A stretch of DNA of 64,000 bases from Verrucomicrobium sp. BvORR034 (GTDB lineage: Bacteria > Verrucomicrobiota > Verrucomicrobiia > Verrucomicrobiales > Verrucomicrobiaceae). Under the pieces are notes generated by a model that saw nothing but the letters and a program-made list of their open reading frames with translations, did not search any database and was not told where the DNA came from. The DNA lies in assembly GCF_000739635.1 (NCBI RefSeq), contig NZ_BATQ01000076.1, forward strand, positions 1-64,000. The letters are read 5' to 3'. Shown one piece after another: positions 8,038 to 16,317 of the stretch. Made by a program: the position numbers and the translations under genes. How positions within the stretch are numbered: the stretch's first letter is position 1; every line of letters begins with the position of its first letter.

Positions 8038-9209
8038 GGTTCAGCGGTCTTGGGGATTTCTGCAACGGCGGCGGATGCTTTTTCAGCGGACTCGGCGGGT
8101 TTGAGTTTTTTCATCAAACCTGTGCCCAGGGTGCTGAGCTTCGCCTTGAGGGTGCCGGATTTGTCGAGGATGCCAGCCAGGCCATCGGGGAAGAACATGA
8201 CCACGGCGATGAAGGTGCCGCCCATGAGGTAGAGCCAGGCATCCGGGTAGGCCTCAGAGAAGGCCGTCTTGCCGAAGTTCACGATGAGGCATCCGAGGAT
8301 GGCTCCTATGACGGAGAGGCGTCCACCCACGGCGGTGAAGATGACCATCTCGATGGAGGGGATGATGCCCACCAGGGAGGGCGACATGAAACCCACCTGC
8401 AGGACGAAGAGCGCCCCTCCCAGACCGGAGAGCATGGCCGCCAGGGCGAACACGAAGGTTCGGCACATGGCGACGTCATAGCCGGAGAAGCGCACCCGGT
8501 CCTCGCGATCCCGCATGGCCATCAACACGCGGCCGAAGCGGGTGTTGATGATGTACTTGGCAAGCAGGGCGCTGGCCAGCAGGAGGAAGACGCAGAGGAA
8601 GTACAGGGTGTACTGCGCTCCGGTGGTGCGGATGTCCCAGCCCAGCAGGGTCTTCAGGTCGGTGATGCCGTTTCGGCCCCCGGTGAAGCCCTGGTTGCCA
8701 TCAATCCCGAGAGACAGGATGAGGGCGATGGCCTGGGTGATGATGGCGAAGTACACGCCACCCACCCGACGGCGGAACATGGCCCAGCCGATGATGAAGG
8801 CGATGAGACCGGGCAGGAGGAACACGGCGCACGAGGCGAAGGTGAAGCTCTTGAACGGCTCCCAGAACCAGGGGAGCTGGGTGATCTGGTTCCAGTCCAT
8901 GAAGTCCGGAATGCCAGGCGTCGTCTGGATCGAGGTGCTAACAGGATCTGACGCCTCCAGCTTCAGGAACATGGCCATGCAGTAGCCGCCGAGCCCGAAG
9001 AAAACCCCCTGGCCGAGGCTGAGGATGCCGCAGCGTCCCCAGAGCAGCACCAGGCCGATGGCGACGAAGCCGTAGCTGAGGTACTTGCCCACCAGGTTGA
9101 GCCGGAAGATGGGCAGGGCCAGCGGGAGGATGATCGCGATGAGCGCGACGAACACCGCGAAGGAGATGGCTTCTCCCTTGGTTTTAAAGAGCGTTCGAAA
9201 GAAGATCAT
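8034..9209 (-). CDS. urtC: Urea/amide ABC transporter permease UrtC, 391 aa
   Basis: An inner-membrane permease of the LivM/UrtC type with about ten hydrophobic segments. Recognisable parts are GILSLGQGVFFGLGGYCMAMFL (residues ~60-82), GFTGGRNGITDL, and TRFGRVLMAMRDREDRVRFSGYDV, the cytoplasmic coupling region. The long insert containing DPVSTSIQTTPGIPDFMDWNQ is usual for UrtC. The C-terminal 40 residues are polar and Lys/Ala-rich. It overlaps urtD by 4 bp. Confidence 0.9.
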   Translation of the reverse strand: MIFFRTLFKTKGEAISFAVFVALIAIILPLALPIFRLNLVGKYLSYGFVAIGLVLLWGRCGILSLGQGVFFGLGGYCMAMFLKLEASDPVSTSIQTTPGIPDFMDWNQITQLPWFWEPFKSFTFASCAVFLLPGLIAFIIGWAMFRRRVGGVYFAIITQAIALILSLGIDGNQGFTGGRNGITDLKTLLGWDIRTTGAQYTLYFLCVFLLLASALLAKYIINTRFGRVLMAMRDREDRVRFSGYDVAMCRTFVFALAAMLSGLGGALFVLQVGFMSPSLVGIIPSIEMVIFTAVGGRLSVIGAILGCLIVNFGKTAFSEAYPDAWLYLMGGTFIAVVMFFPDGLAGILDKSGTLKAKLSTLGTGLMKKLKPAESAEKASAAVAEIPKTAEP

Positions 9210-9248
9210 GATTGAGTGGATGGGTGAGGGGGGCTGAGTCGCATGGGA

Positions 9249-10175
9249 TTAGTGGGCGCGAACCTTGCTGGGGAAGAGCCCCTGGGGCCGGATCATGAGG
9301 GCAACCACAATGACCAGGAGGGTGGCGACTTTGCCCTTGGTGCCTTCGAGGAAGAACTCGAGGATGGACTGTGCCTGGGCGATGCCGAAGGCGGAGGCAA
9401 GAGAACCCATGAGGCTGGCGGCACCGCCGAAGACCACGACGAGGAAGGCATCCACGATGTAGCGGCTGCCGCTGTCCGGTCCGGTGGAGCCGATGGTGGT
9501 GAAGGCCGCACCGGCGATGCCGGCGATGCCGCAGCCGAGCGCAAAGGCGAGGCGGTCCACCGAGTTGGTGTTGATTCCCACGGCACCGCTCATCTTGCGG
9601 TTCTGTACGGTGGCGCGCAGACGCAGACCGAAGGAGGACTTGTACATGAAGAGCAGCAGCGCGAAGGAGACTGCGATGGCGAGCCCGAGGACGAACATGC
9701 CGTTGATGGGGATGTCGAGCCCCTCCTTGGGGGAGTAGGAACCCATGAGCCACTCAGGGAGCGTGGGGGTGACCTCACGGGCACCGAACGTGGAGCGGAA
9801 GGTCTGCTGCATGATGAGGCTGAGACCCCAGGTGGCCAGGAGCGTGTCCAGAGGCCGGTGATACAGACGCCGGATCATGAGCCACTCCACCGCCGCCCCG
9901 ACGAGGGCGCAGACGATGAAGGCGATGAAGATGGCCACCACGAAGTAGTAGGGGCCGAAAGAGGGGGCGTACTCCGCGGTAAGAGTGGAGCAGAGATAGA
10001 CGGTGTAGGCTCCTAGAGCCATGAATTCACCGTGGGCCATGTTGATGACGCCCATCTGGCCGAAGATGACGGCGAGCCCGAGGCCCATCAGCAGCAGCAC
10101 GCTGAAGAGGCTGATGCCCGCGAAGCCCTGCATGAGGAAAATGTTCTGGAGGTCTTCCCAACTGTAGGATTCCAT
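9249..10175 (-). CDS. urtB: Urea/amide ABC transporter permease UrtB, 308 aa
   Basis: An inner-membrane permease of the LivH/UrtB type. Eight or so hydrophobic segments and the family stretches AVIFGQMGVINMAHGEFMALGAY (about residues 32-54), LLATWGLSLIMQQ and GLRLRATVQNRKMSGAVGINT support this. I placed the start at MESYSWEDL; the longer frame would add a non-conserved leader. Typical UrtB proteins are longer because of an extra N-terminal segment, and this one lacks it, so it is the short form. It lies 171 bp after urtA and 39 bp before urtC. Confidence 0.88.
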   Translation of the reverse strand: MESYSWEDLQNIFLMQGFAGISLFSVLLLMGLGLAVIFGQMGVINMAHGEFMALGAYTVYLCSTLTAEYAPSFGPYYFVVAIFIAFIVCALVGAAVEWLMIRRLYHRPLDTLLATWGLSLIMQQTFRSTFGAREVTPTLPEWLMGSYSPKEGLDIPINGMFVLGLAIAVSFALLLFMYKSSFGLRLRATVQNRKMSGAVGINTNSVDRLAFALGCGIAGIAGAAFTTIGSTGPDSGSRYIVDAFLVVVFGGAASLMGSLASAFGIAQAQSILEFFLEGTKGKVATLLVIVVALMIRPQGLFPSKVRAH

Positions 10176-10346
10176 AGGTGGAGAAAGTTGAATGTGGGGG
10201 AGGGTGAGCGCGCCGGAGGGCCGGGCGGAGCAAAAGGAAAGAGGGGCAGAGAGAAAGAAAAGGGTCTCCGCCGCCCCCTGCATGAGCCGTGACCGCTTTC
10301 AGGCGAACAGCCACGGCGTGCAGGGAGGGCGGAGAAATGGGGTGGC

Positions 10347-11576
10347 TTATTGATAGCCTTTCGGGAACGGATCGGGCTCGATCAGCTCGGACTCATAGAG
10401 GACCTTGGCCTGGCCGTCTGTGCCCCACTGGCCGATGCGGAGCTTGCTCCACAGGTGGTGGTTGGGGTGTACTTTCACATAACCCTCAGGGGCGGTGGTC
10501 AGTTCAAGACCAGGGGAGGCGGCGGCGATCTTGTCGATGTCGAAGCTGTTGGCCTTCTCCACCGCTGCTTTCCACAACCAGGGGCCGAGGTAGCCGGCCT
10601 GGGTCACGTCACCGATCACGCTGTTGGCGCCATACTTGTCCTTGAAGGCCTTCACGAAGGTCTTGTTGTTCTCGTTATCGAGGCTCTGGAAGTACTTCAT
10701 CGCGGAGTAGAAGCCCACGAGGTTCTCACCGCCGATGCCGAGCACCTCATCTTCCGTGACGGAGATGGTGAGGAGCGTCTGCTTGGCGCTGGTGATGCCG
10801 GCGGCCTTGAGCTGCTTGTAGAAGGACACGTTGGAACCGCCCACGACGATGGCGTAGATGACATCCGGCTTCTTGAGCTTGATCTTGTTGATCAGCGAAC
10901 CGAACTGGGTGTGACCCAGCGCGTAGTACTCCTCACCCACCACGGTGCCCTTGATCACATTCTCGATGTGCTTGCGGGCGATCTTGGCGGAGGTGCGGGG
11001 CCAGATGTAGTCAGAACCGATGAGGTAGAAGGTCTTGGCCTTCTTTTCCTTCACGATCCAGTCCAGGCCAGCGATGATCTGCTGCGTGGCCTCCTGGCCG
11101 GTGTAGATCACATTCTTGGACTGCTCCAGGCCTTCATAGAAGGTGGGGTAGTAGAGCATGCCGTTCTCCTTTTCGAAGACGGGGAGCACCGCCTTGCGGG
11201 AGGCGGAAGTCCAGCATCCGAACACCGTGCCGACCTTGTCACTCACAAGGAGCTTCTTGGCCTTTTCAGCGAAGGTGGGCCAGTCGCTGGCACCGTCCTC
11301 CTTGATGACCTTGATCTGCCGGCCCAGCACGCCGCCTGCGGCATTGATCTGGTCAATGGCAAGCTGCTCGGCCTGGATGGAGCCGGTTTCACTGATGGCC
11401 ATGGTTCCCGTGGCCGAGTGAAGCTGGCCTACCGTCACTGTGTCATCAGTGACGGCGAGACCGGTGGTGTTCACCTCTGATGTGGGCGGCTTGGCGGAGG
11501 CTGTGATGGCAGACAACGCAAGCAGCCCGACGACCGGGAGCAACCTGCGATGAAGACTTGGAGTTCGCTGTTTCAT
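10347..11576 (-). CDS. urtA: Urea/short-amide ABC transporter substrate-binding protein, 409 aa
   Basis: The periplasmic binding protein of the importer. Residues 1-28 form a signal peptide (RRLLPVVGLLALSAITASA). The mature part has Peripla_BP_5 landmarks: VGQLHSATGTMAISE, AAGGVLGRQIKVIKEDGASDWPTFAEKAKKLL, FGCWTSASRKAVLPVFE, and YPTFYEGLEQSKNVIYTG. These match UrtA and the closely related amide-binding FmdD/AmiC group. Sequence alone does not separate urea from acetamide/formamide as ligand; linkage to fmdA favours amide or both. It is the first gene of the leftward operon, facing a divergent LysR gene across 338 bp. Confidence 0.9.
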   Translation of the reverse strand: MKQRTPSLHRRLLPVVGLLALSAITASAKPPTSEVNTTGLAVTDDTVTVGQLHSATGTMAISETGSIQAEQLAIDQINAAGGVLGRQIKVIKEDGASDWPTFAEKAKKLLVSDKVGTVFGCWTSASRKAVLPVFEKENGMLYYPTFYEGLEQSKNVIYTGQEATQQIIAGLDWIVKEKKAKTFYLIGSDYIWPRTSAKIARKHIENVIKGTVVGEEYYALGHTQFGSLINKIKLKKPDVIYAIVVGGSNVSFYKQLKAAGITSAKQTLLTISVTEDEVLGIGGENLVGFYSAMKYFQSLDNENNKTFVKAFKDKYGANSVIGDVTQAGYLGPWLWKAAVEKANSFDIDKIAAASPGLELTTAPEGYVKVHPNHHLWSKLRIGQWGTDGQAKVLYESELIEPDPFPKGYQ

Positions 11577-11739
11577 CTAGTTAGATTAGGTGACGGTTTG
11601 CTGTTTCATCGAATCCGGGAATGACCGGGAATCGAGGCTTCCTCAAAAGCCGTCCCAGATGGACCGGGGCGGTAATTTCGATTGGCACGCATCACCAAGC
11701 ACCGGGCGTGCCGCTGTCCTGCCGTGCCAGCTGTGACAT

Positions 11740-11756
11740 GCTGAAAAGAATTCAGC
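11740..11756. promoter_or_regulatory. T-N11-A dyad, probable LysR-type binding site
   Basis: GCTGAA-N5-TTCAGC contains TGAA-N5-TTCA, a symmetric T-N11-A motif as bound by LysR-type regulators. It lies in the divergent spacer, 164 bp before urtA and 159 bp before the regulator gene. Inference from motif and position only. Confidence 0.5.
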
Positions 11757-11914
11757 GTGGGAGGCCGTGGCGACGACATGGAGTCGAGCCGGATTTCACC
11801 GCATGGCAGGTGTGAATCTGCTAGAGTGCGATGGTGCTGACGCAGCTTGTCACGCTCATGGCATCATCCTTGCGGTGGCATGGGTCCCACGATGCAACAT
11901 GAATTTTGCTGCGG

Positions 11915-12850
11915 ATGAGCGTCCTTCAAACCCCCACCTCCAGTCCGGTCGAGTCCGGTGCCATCGATTCCCGCAGGCTCCAGGTCTTTCTGGCTGCCGC
12001 CCAGACGTCGAGTTTCGTCGCGGCGGCGGACCGTCTCAATCTCACACCCTCGGCTGTGAGCCATGCCATCAAGACGTTGGAGGAGGAGTTTGACTGCAAT
12101 CTCTTCAAACGTCACGGGCCGCGGGTGACGCTGACCCGGGCGGGCATGCGCCTGACGCCTCTGGCGGAGGAGGTGCTCAATCGCATGGCCAGCCTGCGGA
12201 AGGAAGTGGCGGTCGTGCAAGGGAATCCCCGCAAGCTGCGGGTGCTCATGCCGGAGACTTTCAGCGTGACCATGTTGCCGCGGGTGCTGCCAGACTTTAT
12301 GGAGTGTTTTCCCATGGCCATCTTTGAGCCAGTGATGGGTGACAGCGAGGATGAACGCGCCTTGCAACAGTTGATGTCCGGGGAACTGGACCTTCTGCTT
12401 ACCTGGCAGGCCCGCAGTTCACCTGAGGTGGTGCGACGGGATCTGGTGCAGGATACCCTGGGCCTGTATGTGGCAGGTTTTCACGCCCTGGCGCGGAGGC
12501 CGCAAGTGGATGCGACGGTGTTTGAGCAACAGCCCATGCTGGCCAGCTGCGCGACGAGCGTGAGGTGTTTTCTGGAGCGGAAACTGACGACCGGACAACG
12601 GCAGAATGCGAGGGTGTGGCATTTGCCCGGGATTGAGGCCGTGCGGGAGCTGGCACGCGTAGGCCAGGGCATCGCGCTGTTGTCCGAGCGTGCCGCATCG
12701 AGATTGGTCGCGGCGGGCCAGCTGATTCCGCTGGAGATGTCTGGCCCTCGGGCCCAGATGACGTGTGCGGCCCATTGGTCTGGCCAGACGGAGTTGAGCT
12801 GGGCGGCGGAGGTGTTTCTAAGCCTGGTGGAGATGGTGGCGCAGGAATAG
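11915..12850 (+). CDS. LysR-family transcriptional regulator, 311 aa
   Basis: A DNA-binding regulator. The N-terminal winged helix is clear at residues ~18-75 (RRLQVFLAAAQTSSFVAAADRLNLTPSAVSHAIKTLEEEFDCNLFKR), followed by a co-inducer domain with LRVLMPETFSVTMLPRVLPDF and a typical GIEAVRELARVGQGIALLSE segment near residue 255. The ATG of MSVLQTPTS was used; a TTG three codons upstream is possible. It is transcribed away from urtA, so it is the natural candidate to control the urt-fmd operon, with an amide, urea or general nitrogen signal as effector. The 290-bp spacer after it, 12851-13140, shows no gene. Confidence 0.88.
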   Translation: MSVLQTPTSSPVESGAIDSRRLQVFLAAAQTSSFVAAADRLNLTPSAVSHAIKTLEEEFDCNLFKRHGPRVTLTRAGMRLTPLAEEVLNRMASLRKEVAVVQGNPRKLRVLMPETFSVTMLPRVLPDFMECFPMAIFEPVMGDSEDERALQQLMSGELDLLLTWQARSSPEVVRRDLVQDTLGLYVAGFHALARRPQVDATVFEQQPMLASCATSVRCFLERKLTTGQRQNARVWHLPGIEAVRELARVGQGIALLSERAASRLVAAGQLIPLEMSGPRAQMTCAAHWSGQTELSWAAEVFLSLVEMVAQE

Positions 12851-13140
12851 CCGGTGGGTCAGTCCGTCAGTGGGCAGTTCGTCAAGGTGTTGGGGGTGTT
12901 TTGGTGGGAGGACGGTGGGGCGGCTTGCGGGGGTTCTTGGTGCTTGGTGGCGCGGTTATCTCATGAACCCGGAAAGTTCGTTGAAGCGGATGAGGGCGGA
13001 ATGCGTAGAGGAACTGCGGGTGCAGCGTTGCCGACTAATGCGTGATAGGTGCGGATGTGACGGCATCAGATTGCCAGATGCGGGGACCCTGTACCTGGCA
13101 CTTGGAGTTTGAACTTTGAATTTTGAAGTTTTTCGCCCTG

Positions 13141-14073
13141 CTACCTCGCCACGCCACAAGTCGGCGTCAGGTGCTCTGTCATTTCCTCGAGATCAAAGAG
13201 GCCCTCGCCGAGAGGGACGCGTTCGGTGAGGAGTTTGAGCTCCCTTTCGATCCAGGCGTGGTCGGGCTGGAAGTCTCGCTGAGGGACATCGTGGAGGTGA
13301 AGGCGTGCGGCCTGGCGGAGCTGGGCGGGATCGCAACGCGGGGTGCCGAGTTCGCCCATGGCGACGGCTTCTTTCATGAACTCGGATTCCTCGGCGAGTC
13401 GCTCATGCTGTGCCTGGAGGAGTTCAGGCATGGCGGCCAGGAGGGCGGCAAAGGTTTCTGCCAGATCCCGCTGGCAAAAGAGAGCCACCTCCTGGGCGTA
13501 CTTCCCAGGCTCGAATCCAGGGTCGATCTTGCCGCTGCCTTCTGCTGCGGCCTGCATGCCCCAGGGGGTGGGAGCCACCATGCCGTCGATGGTGCCAGCT
13601 TCGAGTCCCTTGCGCAGGAGTTCCATGGGCAGAACCTTGAAGGCGGGGGGATCGAGGAGCTTGCCGGCGACCTGTAGCTGCCAGGTCAGGATCTGATAGC
13701 GGGTGAGGGAGCAACGGGCCTCGATGCCGAAGACCAGCCGCTTGGAATCCGATGATGCCTTGCGGTTCCGTGGGGGATAGACCGTCTTCATGGCCTTGGG
13801 CGTGAGCACCAGTTCCATGGGGCAGGCGTGCACGACGAGCGGCACCATCCACTGGCCTTTTTGGCCGGGCTTGGTGACGAGTTCCGTGACACCGAGTTCC
13901 CAGGGGATGAGCCCGGCCGCGAGTTCACCGGTGAGGAGGTGGCGAATGATCCGGCCATAGCTGGGACAGGGGTGCATGCGCCAGGGCCCGCCGACGGCCC
14001 GGGTGGTTGCCAGAAGGGGAATCGCTTCCAGCGAAGGAACAAAGCCAGTGGAAAGTGTGAGAGGGGCGTTCAT
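13141..14073 (-). CDS. NrtA/NasS-like substrate-binding protein without signal peptide, 310 aa
   Basis: Resembles the binding proteins of nitrate/bicarbonate/sulfonate transporters (NrtA, CmpA, NasS group). Supporting stretches are the N-terminal TGFVPSLEAIPLLATTR, the GELAAGLIPWELG segment, and EAGTIDGMVAPTPWGMQAA in the second lobe, where NrtA has its AGTIDGF.EPW stretch. There is no signal peptide or lipobox, so the protein is predicted to be cytoplasmic, as is NasS, the nitrate/nitrite sensor that sequesters NasT. No nasT-like ANTAR gene and no transporter genes adjoin it. The family call is fair; the sensor role is speculative. The divergent spacer 14074-14485 shows nothing recognisable. 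Confidence 0.65.
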   Translation of the reverse strand: MNAPLTLSTGFVPSLEAIPLLATTRAVGGPWRMHPCPSYGRIIRHLLTGELAAGLIPWELGVTELVTKPGQKGQWMVPLVVHACPMELVLTPKAMKTVYPPRNRKASSDSKRLVFGIEARCSLTRYQILTWQLQVAGKLLDPPAFKVLPMELLRKGLEAGTIDGMVAPTPWGMQAAAEGSGKIDPGFEPGKYAQEVALFCQRDLAETFAALLAAMPELLQAQHERLAEESEFMKEAVAMGELGTPRCDPAQLRQAARLHLHDVPQRDFQPDHAWIERELKLLTERVPLGEGLFDLEEMTEHLTPTCGVAR

Positions 14074-14485
14074 GAACGAGACCGTCTGGGGCTTGTTGGT
14101 GCGTGGTCATGGACATGGACCTTGAGTACGAGTCTGGCCGAGAGACACGCGGGACGGAGGACATGAGCTGCCGATCCTTTTGCCTGAAAAAAGGCCGGTC
14201 GCTATGCGAAGGGGGTTGTGAGGTGAGGTGAGAGGGCTTGCGGTTGAGTTTCAACCACGAGTGCGCCGGGCAGGGTAGCAGAGGGTGTGCCGCAGAATCG
14301 CGTCTCCCGCCTTCAGGCTCAAGAATCCATATGTGTGTGGAAAAACAGGGCGGACGGTCGGGTGATTTCCCTGTACCCATGGACAAAGTCTGCCCCTTGA
14401 CGGCGTATGGATGACGGGCGGTGAGGCTCAGACGCAACACTGCTGTTCCGTATTGATAAACCGCGTTTCATCCCATCTGTTTGCC

Positions 14486-16045
14486 ATGGCTCCCCAACGA
14501 CGTGATTTCCTCCGCACTACGGCCACTGCGGCGGGCGGTATGGCGACAGCCCTGGTGTCTTCAACAGGGGGCGGGAGTGTCGTTGCTGCCTCAGAGGAGG
14601 CGAAGTCTGACGCTCAACGGAATCCCGTGCAGGTGGAGAATACTCGCGAGGGGGCAAGAGACTGGCAGCTCACCCGGGTGCGGCTGGACAGCACCAAGGG
14701 ATTCCGTTCCCCGATGATCGAGGGGTATTGCTCCCGGCAATCGGTGAAAGCAGGTGAAACGCTGGAGATCATGGTGAGCACCAAGCCCGCGTGTCCCTTC
14801 AAGCTCGAGATCTTCCGCACTGGCTACTATGGCGGACGGGGGGCGCGGTTGATGGCGACCTATGGGCCGATCGATGGCAAAATGCAGCCGGATCCCGAGG
14901 TGGGGCCGCGGCGGCTTCGCGAATGCCGCTGGGAGCCCTCCCTCTCTTTGGTCATTCCTGAGGACTGGCTGAGCGGGGTGTATCTGGGGCGATTGACCAC
15001 ATTGCCTGGCGGGAAGGACCAGCCGTGGTGGCAGAGCTACGTCATCTTCATCGTGAAGGATGATCGCAAGGCGGACCTGCTCTTTCAATGCAGTGACAAC
15101 ACCTGGCAGGCCTACAATCGCTGGCCGGACAATTACTCGCTGTACACCGATCCCCGGGCGGCGCATACGTTTGATGTGGCGGTGAGCTTTGACCGGCCAT
15201 ACGGCAAGTACGCGCAAATTTTTGACGCTCCCCAGTCGGTGGGGTCGGGAGAATACCTCTTGTGGGAGTTTCCTGCGGCCTACTGGCTGGAGCAGCAAGG
15301 CTACGATGTGACGTATGGCTCCAATGTGGACACTCTGCTGCCCAGTCATGTTTCCCGATGCCGTGCCTTTTTGAGCGTGGGGCACGATGAATACTGGGAT
15401 GTGCAGCAGTATCAGTCGGTGGCGCAGGCCATCGCGGGAGGCACCAGTGCGCTCTGGCTCTGTGGGAACTCCGTTTTTGCGGTGAGCCCATTCGAGCCTT
15501 CGGCGAAGGGAGTGGCGGGGCGAATCATCAGCCGGGCTGGGTTGTTTGGCGGACTGACCGATGAGGAGATTGAAGCTGAGCGCAAAGTGTTCCCAAAGGA
15601 ACTGGTGCGACTGGGGCCGGATGAGAGTCTGATCATGGGAGCCCGGTCCATCGTCCCCTTCAATGGTGGGGGAGACTGGACCTGCACCAAGCCGGAGCAT
15701 TGGGTGTTTACCGGAACGGGAATGAAGGCGGGAGATGCCATTCCCGGATTGGTGGGCTGGGAGCACCATGGAGCTCCGGCCAAGCTGGCGGGGCTGGAGG
15801 TGGTGGCCGAGGGCACCTCCTGGCGTGGTGGCGATACTCCCGCCCACTGGACAGCGACGGTGTTTCCGGGGCCGAAGGGGAACATCGTCTTCAATGCGGC
15901 GACGATCTTTTGGCCGCAAGCCTTGAGCAGTCCACCGGGGCACATGCTGCCGTGGTCGCACTGGAGTCGGCCTCATGGGGTGGATGAGCGAGTGCAGCGA
16001 ATCACGGAGAATGTGCTGGCCAGGGCGTTGGGGCGGGAGAGGTGA
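14486..16045 (+). CDS. Tat-exported N,N-dimethylformamidase-like protein, 519 aa
   Basis: Similar to the C-terminal domain of the large subunit of N,N-dimethylformamidase (DMFA2_C-like), an iron amidohydrolase. Residues 1-40 are a Tat leader (APQRRDFLRTTATAAGG, then a Ser/Gly/Val-rich region), which suggests export, unlike the classical cytoplasmic enzyme. The core holds SVKAGETLEIMVST, EIFRTGYYGGRGARLM, LLWEFPAAYWLEQQGYDVTYG, SVGHDEYWD and a C-terminal NIVFNAATIFWPQAL. These fit the family, in which two Tyr and a Glu bind iron; I could not assign those residues by eye. The ATG chosen begins the Tat signal. Its proximity to fmdA and urt suggests amide scavenging, but the substrate is unknown. 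Confidence 0.75.
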   Translation: MAPQRRDFLRTTATAAGGMATALVSSTGGGSVVAASEEAKSDAQRNPVQVENTREGARDWQLTRVRLDSTKGFRSPMIEGYCSRQSVKAGETLEIMVSTKPACPFKLEIFRTGYYGGRGARLMATYGPIDGKMQPDPEVGPRRLRECRWEPSLSLVIPEDWLSGVYLGRLTTLPGGKDQPWWQSYVIFIVKDDRKADLLFQCSDNTWQAYNRWPDNYSLYTDPRAAHTFDVAVSFDRPYGKYAQIFDAPQSVGSGEYLLWEFPAAYWLEQQGYDVTYGSNVDTLLPSHVSRCRAFLSVGHDEYWDVQQYQSVAQAIAGGTSALWLCGNSVFAVSPFEPSAKGVAGRIISRAGLFGGLTDEEIEAERKVFPKELVRLGPDESLIMGARSIVPFNGGGDWTCTKPEHWVFTGTGMKAGDAIPGLVGWEHHGAPAKLAGLEVVAEGTSWRGGDTPAHWTATVFPGPKGNIVFNAATIFWPQALSSPPGHMLPWSHWSRPHGVDERVQRITENVLARALGRER

Positions 16046-16267
16046 GGTGGGAGCAAGGGTGCTGGATAGCGATGGCGGGTCAGACTGCCGCAACTCCTTC
16101 ATAGCCGCATCCTCTTCGAGGAACAGCTTCGGTTGATCTGTCGGCAGGACGGAATTTCTGGGGGTAGATGTGTGGCTGGTTGGGACTTGGTTAGGTGGAT
16201 TTGTGAGTGAAAATTAACATCTTGGCTGGGGAAACCGCTCTGAGGGCCGGGGTTGACTTTGGCCAAT

Positions 16268-16301
16268 TGTCACGCAATCGTCACGTGGACCTTTCGTGAC
16301 A
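16268..16301. promoter_or_regulatory. TGTCACG inverted repeat upstream of the sulfatase-fold gene
   Basis: TGTCACG (16268-16274) and CGTGACA (16295-16301) face each other, with an extra GTCACG at 16280-16285. They sit 17-50 bp before the ATG, downstream of a TTGACT hexamer at 16253. Possible operator; nothing else is seen in 16046-16317. Confidence 0.35.
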
Positions 16302-16317
16302 GACTCCCGCCCCCCAA

